From assembly GCF_005222845.1 (NCBI RefSeq), contig NZ_STFZ01000011.1:461996-525995 (forward strand): DNA of 64,000 nucleotides, written 5' to 3'. This document shows, in pieces, positions 63,094-64,000 of the stretch. The position numbers and the translations under genes are program-made. Every line of letters starts with the position of its first letter. The first letter of the stretch is position 1. The notes under the pieces were generated by a model. It had not been told where the DNA came from. It searched no databases and was given only the letters and a program-made list of their open reading frames with translations. The stretch comes from Rhizobium sp. FY34 (lineage in GTDB: Bacteria > Pseudomonadota > Alphaproteobacteria > Rhizobiales > Rhizobiaceae).

Positions 63094-64000
63094 TCAAGCC
63101 GCCTTTTCCTTCACCCGCCGGGCAAGCTTTTCCACGACATTCTCGATCATCCGCATGCCGGCATCGCCGCCAAGCGTCATGATCGATTCCGGGTGGAACT
63201 GTACGGCGGCCACCGGCTCGCGGGCATGTTCGATGCCCATGATCGTGCCATCCTCGCTTTCGGCGGTGATGATGAAATTCGGGTCGAGCGTGCGTGGATC
63301 GGCAAAGATCGAATGGTAGCGGCCAACCGTCACTTCGCGGCCAAGGCCTGCAAACACTTTTCCCGGCTCCAGCACGCGGATGCGCGAGGGCTTGCCATGC
63401 ATGGGAACGGCCAGATGCCGCAACTCGCCGCCATAGGCTTCCGCCAGCGCCTGAAGCCCCAGGCAGACGCCGAAGATCGGCAGGTTTCTGGCGCGCGCCG
63501 CCTTGATTGTCGCCTTGCAATCGAAATCCTTCGGATTGCCGGGTCCAGGAGACAGGACGACCAGATCCGGGTTCAGGCGATCATAGATTTCCGCCGGCAC
63601 CGGAGTGCGCACGGTGGAAACTTCCGCACCCGTCTGGCGGAAATAATTGGCGAGCGTGTGGACAAAGCTGTCCTCGTGATCGACGAGCAGGATCTTGACG
63701 CCCTCACCGACTTTCTGCACGTCACGCCCTCCCTTGGCGATATTGCCGGAACGGGCATCGCGGATCGCGGAAATCATCGCGGATGCCTTCAGCTCGGTTT
63801 CGGCCTCTTCTTCCTGCGGATCGCTGTCGTTCAGCAGGGTCGCACCGGCACGCACCTCGGCAATGCCGTCCTTGATACGGATGGTGCGCAGCGTCAGGCC
63901 GGTATTCATGTTGCCATCAAAACCGACCATGCCGATCGCACCGCCATACCAGGCGCGCGGGCTCTTCTCGTTCTTTTCGATGAAGCGCATGGCCCAGAGC
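63094..64000 (-). CDS. trpE(G): Anthranilate synthase TrpE(G) fusion, C-terminal part
   Basis: The reading frame runs past the right edge, so the start is outside the window. The first visible part is the end of the TrpE chorismate-binding domain ([27 protein letters not shown]). A linker precedes a TrpG-type glutamine amidotransferase: [23 protein letters not shown], catalytic Cys in GVCLGLQ, and QFHPES with His and Glu. The fusion of both anthranilate synthase subunits is typical of rhizobia. A leader peptide (trpL) would lie beyond the edge. A GNAT gene follows the stop by one base. Confidence 0.96.
   Translation of the reverse strand, partial: LWAMRFIEKNEKSPRAWYGGAIGMVGFDGNMNTGLTLRTIRIKDGIAEVRAGATLLNDSDPQEEEAETELKASAMISAIRDARSGNIAKGGRDVQKVGEGVKILLVDHEDSFVHTLANYFRQTGAEVSTVRTPVPAEIYDRLNPDLVVLSPGPGNPKDFDCKATIKAARARNLPIFGVCLGLQALAEAYGGELRHLAVPMHGKPSRIRVLEPGKVFAGLGREVTVGRYHSIFADPRTLDPNFIITAESEDGTIMGIEHAREPVAAVQFHPESIMTLGGDAGMRMIENVVEKLARRVKEKAA

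Noticed and set aside
1-64000. tRNA, rRNA, CRISPR array, transposase or prophage
   Set aside because: Looked for on both strands; no cloverleaf, spaced repeats, DDE transposase or phage structural gene was seen.

Overview
The window looks like chromosomal DNA of an alphaproteobacterium of the family Rhizobiaceae (Rhizobium/Agrobacterium/Allorhizobium group). The evidence is uniformly high GC, a fused anthranilate synthase trpE(G), separate petA-petB-petC genes, a Leu-rich leader peptide in front of leuA, RIME-like intergenic repeats, a flagellin with rhizobial-style termini, and the carboxyspermidine route to spermidine. The genus cannot be assigned from sequence alone. No rRNA, tRNA, CRISPR array, phage or complete insertion sequence was seen. 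Most long antisense reading frames are high-GC shadows of real genes.

Layout. 0-9 kb: the 3' part of a chemoreceptor, rplY, a structured leader, a membrane GGDEF-EAL protein with a periplasmic binding protein directly behind it, then pth, a RIME-like inverted repeat pair, clpS and ychF. 9-15.3 kb: a TDT-family transporter, two overlapping MaoC-type genes, a LysE-family exporter, apt, and the cytochrome bc1 operon petABC. 15.6-21 kb: two paralogous ABC exporters flanking a protein with a degenerate GGDEF domain. 21-29 kb: trmL, an unrecognised hydrolase-like protein, an orphan flagellin, hemF, small hypothetical genes, a glutathionyl-hydroquinone-reductase-like protein, acetyltransferases and a methyltransferase. 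29-39 kb: a MoxR ATPase / DUF58 / BatA-DUF4159 / membrane protein operon, divergent from DUF1285-NUDIX-cca. 39-44 kb: a phosphoesterase, an ECF-sigma-like / anti-sigma pair, and an EamA transporter divergent from a MocR-type regulator. 44-50.7 kb: leuA with its leader, a brnT-brnA toxin-antitoxin pair, a BenE-type transporter, and the two carboxyspermidine genes. 50.8-53.1 kb: an AT-rich, probably acquired P-loop ATPase gene. 53-64 kb: an ArgP-like regulator with a LysE/ArgO exporter, two esterases, clpP, a HupE/UreJ protein, a DUF2076 protein, a CDF transporter with queF, a phosphatase, an RHH/ParE toxin-antitoxin pair, GrpB, and an acetyltransferase behind trpE(G), which runs off the right edge.

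How the genes work together. Most loci are housekeeping: translation (rplY, pth, ychF, trmL, cca), respiration (petABC), haem (hemF), leucine and tryptophan synthesis, spermidine, queuosine (queF), and Clp proteolysis. The less ordinary items are: the leuA leader peptide, which appears to be leaderless; the GGDEF-EAL plus binding-protein pair, which may be a ligand-responsive c-di-GMP module; the ABC exporter pair around a SADEM pseudo-GGDEF protein, with an 18-codon ORF upstream; and the isolated P-loop ATPase with a zinc ribbon and winged helix. The last is the best candidate in the window for a poorly described (possibly defence-related) system, but this is inference.
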